From Pseudomonadota bacterium (GTDB lineage: Bacteria; Pseudomonadota; Alphaproteobacteria; Sphingomonadales; SMXR01), in assembly GCA_022571175.1 (NCBI GenBank), contig JACZYI010000089.1:1-7409 (forward strand): DNA of 7,409 nucleotides. Reading direction: 5' to 3'. A program made the position numbers and the translations under genes. Shown piece by piece: positions 6,866-7,409 of the stretch. The notes beneath the pieces are model-generated. The model was not told the DNA's origin, made no database searches, and saw nothing but the letters and a program-made list of their open reading frames with translations. Position 1 is the stretch's first letter. Each line of letters begins with the position of its first letter.

Positions 6866-7051
6866 AGCCTCCGCTTTATGCTTCTTGCAAACGTCCGGTG
6901 CCAGTCTCCCCCCAAGCCCTTAAAAATTGATGAAGTTAATTGGTTAGCGGCTTTTAACAAAAATTCCGATGAGAAAATCTTAACTATTTTGGGCGAAAAA
7001 CAAATCTGGCAGAACGCCCGCACCGCCACCGGTGTGCAAGGAAAGAATCTC
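6866..7051. promoter_or_regulatory. Divergent flagellar promoter region (flgB operon / fliO-fliP)
   Basis: This gap separates the leftward flgBC-fliEQR-flhB run from rightward fliO-fliP, so promoters for both must lie here or overlap the flgB start. The centre (about 6920-7000) is much more AT-rich than its surroundings and holds four TTAA tetramers (6920, 6936, 6954, 6980), three of them TTAAC on one strand or the other, which is the half-site of the CtrA box. No pair has the exact TTAA-N7-TTAA spacing. A GANTC methylation site (GAATC, 7045-7049) lies just before the fliO start. The regional role is well supported; the identity of the regulators is inference. Confidence 0.6.
7007..7022 (+). 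promoter_or_regulatory. Weak sigma-54-like promoter candidate for fliO-fliP
   Basis: TGGCAGAACGCCCGCA has the invariant GG and GC dinucleotides of sigma-54 promoters (TGGCACG-N4-TTGCA) at the correct 10-bp separation. It lacks the TT before GC and two bases of the -24 element. It would start transcription near 7034, about 18 nt before the fliO ATG. Export-gate genes are often early-class and sigma-70/CtrA driven, so this is a tentative call. Confidence 0.22.
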
Positions 7052-7381
7052 ATGGAGCCAATCTCATACCTGAAATTTATCATGGTGCTGGCGCTGGTGC
7101 TGGCCATGATCGCAGGCGGCGTATGGCTGATCAAGCGCCTGGGCTTTCTGCCCGGCCTGATGAATATAAAGCCTGCGGGCCAGCGCCCACGGCTGGATGT
7201 GGTGGAAAGCAAGGCGATTGATGCCCGCCGCCGACTTTTGATCGTCAGGTGTGATGAGGCCGAGCATCTGCTTTTGCTTGGCCCCAACAGCGAGATCGTG
7301 GTGGCGGAAAATATCCAGGGTACGAACCCACCAGCCACATCCGGGCCAGAATCTGAAACCGGGGCCGCAGATGAACGCTAG
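7052..7381 (+). CDS. fliO: FliO, flagellar biosynthesis protein (export-gate assembly factor)
   Basis: FliO is a small bitopic membrane protein that helps assemble or stabilise the FliP ring of the export gate. The 109-residue product has one membrane segment (about 7-28) followed by KRLGFLPG and a cytoplasmic domain of the FliO type (RPRLDVVESKAIDARRRLLIVRCDEAEHLLLLGPNSEIVVAENI), where the L-V-E...D-R-R-L-L-V-R...H-L-L-L-G pattern is characteristic; the last 20 residues are a disordered-looking tail. The ATG is supported by AAGGAAAG about 7 nt upstream. The frame stays open further 5' through the promoter region into flgB's antisense strand, but that part shows no family similarity. The gene overlaps fliP by 11 bp, consistent with coupled translation. 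Confidence 0.86.
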   Translation: MEPISYLKFIMVLALVLAMIAGGVWLIKRLGFLPGLMNIKPAGQRPRLDVVESKAIDARRRLLIVRCDEAEHLLLLGPNSEIVVAENIQGTNPPATSGPESETGAADER

Positions 7382-7409
7382 ACTGGTACCAGTTTTTCTG
7401 TTGGCCGGG
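7371..7409 (+). CDS. fliP: FliP, flagellar export gate protein, first 13 codons only
   Basis: An ATG overlapping the end of fliO opens MNARLVPVFLLAG, which looks like the beginning of the cleavable N-terminal signal sequence known for FliP. Only 13 codons are inside the window, so the call rests mainly on position: fliO-fliP is a conserved pair and the overlap is tight. A GGGG run about 6 nt before the ATG is the only ribosome-site candidate. Confidence 0.68.
   Translation, partial: MNARLVPVFLLAG

Noticed and set aside
6752..7051. An extended N-terminus for fliO reaching back into flgB
   Set aside because: The frame is open, but the added 100 residues overlap flgB and the promoter region and show no FliO features; the ATG at 7052 has a good ribosome site and is followed at once by the membrane segment.

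Overview
This window is a flagellar and cell-cycle gene block from an alphaproteobacterium of moderate GC content. The evidence is the RecA sequence type, a full-length CckA hybrid histidine kinase (a protein typical of Alphaproteobacteria), and cckA lying directly downstream of fliQ-fliR-flhB. A similar linkage is known, to my recollection, from Caulobacter crescentus. The genus cannot be fixed from this sequence; a lineage outside the high-GC Caulobacterales and Rhizobiales core is only a guess.

Layout, left to right. (1) The 5' two thirds of recA is on the minus strand and runs off the left edge. Its upstream region (about 690-918) holds a plausible promoter with a near-match alphaproteobacterial LexA box. 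(2) cckA (919-3384, minus) encodes an 821-residue membrane-anchored PAS/HisKA/HATPase/receiver kinase. (3) A 70-bp gap between flhB and cckA is almost wholly made of three 20-bp tandem repeats. (4) A minus-strand run of flagellar genes, in transcription order flgB-flgC-fliE-fliQ-fliR-flhB, covers 6820 down to 3455 with gaps of 3 to 51 bp, so it is probably one operon that may continue into cckA. (5) An AT-rich divergent promoter region (about 6866-7051) follows. (6) On the plus strand, fliO (7052-7381) overlaps the start of fliP (from 7371), which runs off the right edge.

How the genes fit together. FliO/FliP/FliQ/FliR/FlhB build the flagellar type III export gate in the inner membrane. FliE joins the MS ring and export gate to the rod, and FlgB and FlgC are proximal rod proteins, so both divergent units encode the earliest, innermost flagellar structures. 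CckA is the top kinase of the CckA-ChpT-CtrA phosphorelay, which in many alphaproteobacteria controls flagellar gene expression, so a regulator and likely targets of its pathway are side by side.

The most notable points are a one-base frameshift in flhB, 12 codons after the NPTH autocleavage motif, and the 20-bp tandem repeat that occupies the leader of cckA, whose start codon lacks a visible Shine-Dalgarno sequence. I found no mobile element, CRISPR array, RNA gene or clearly novel defence or metabolic system here.
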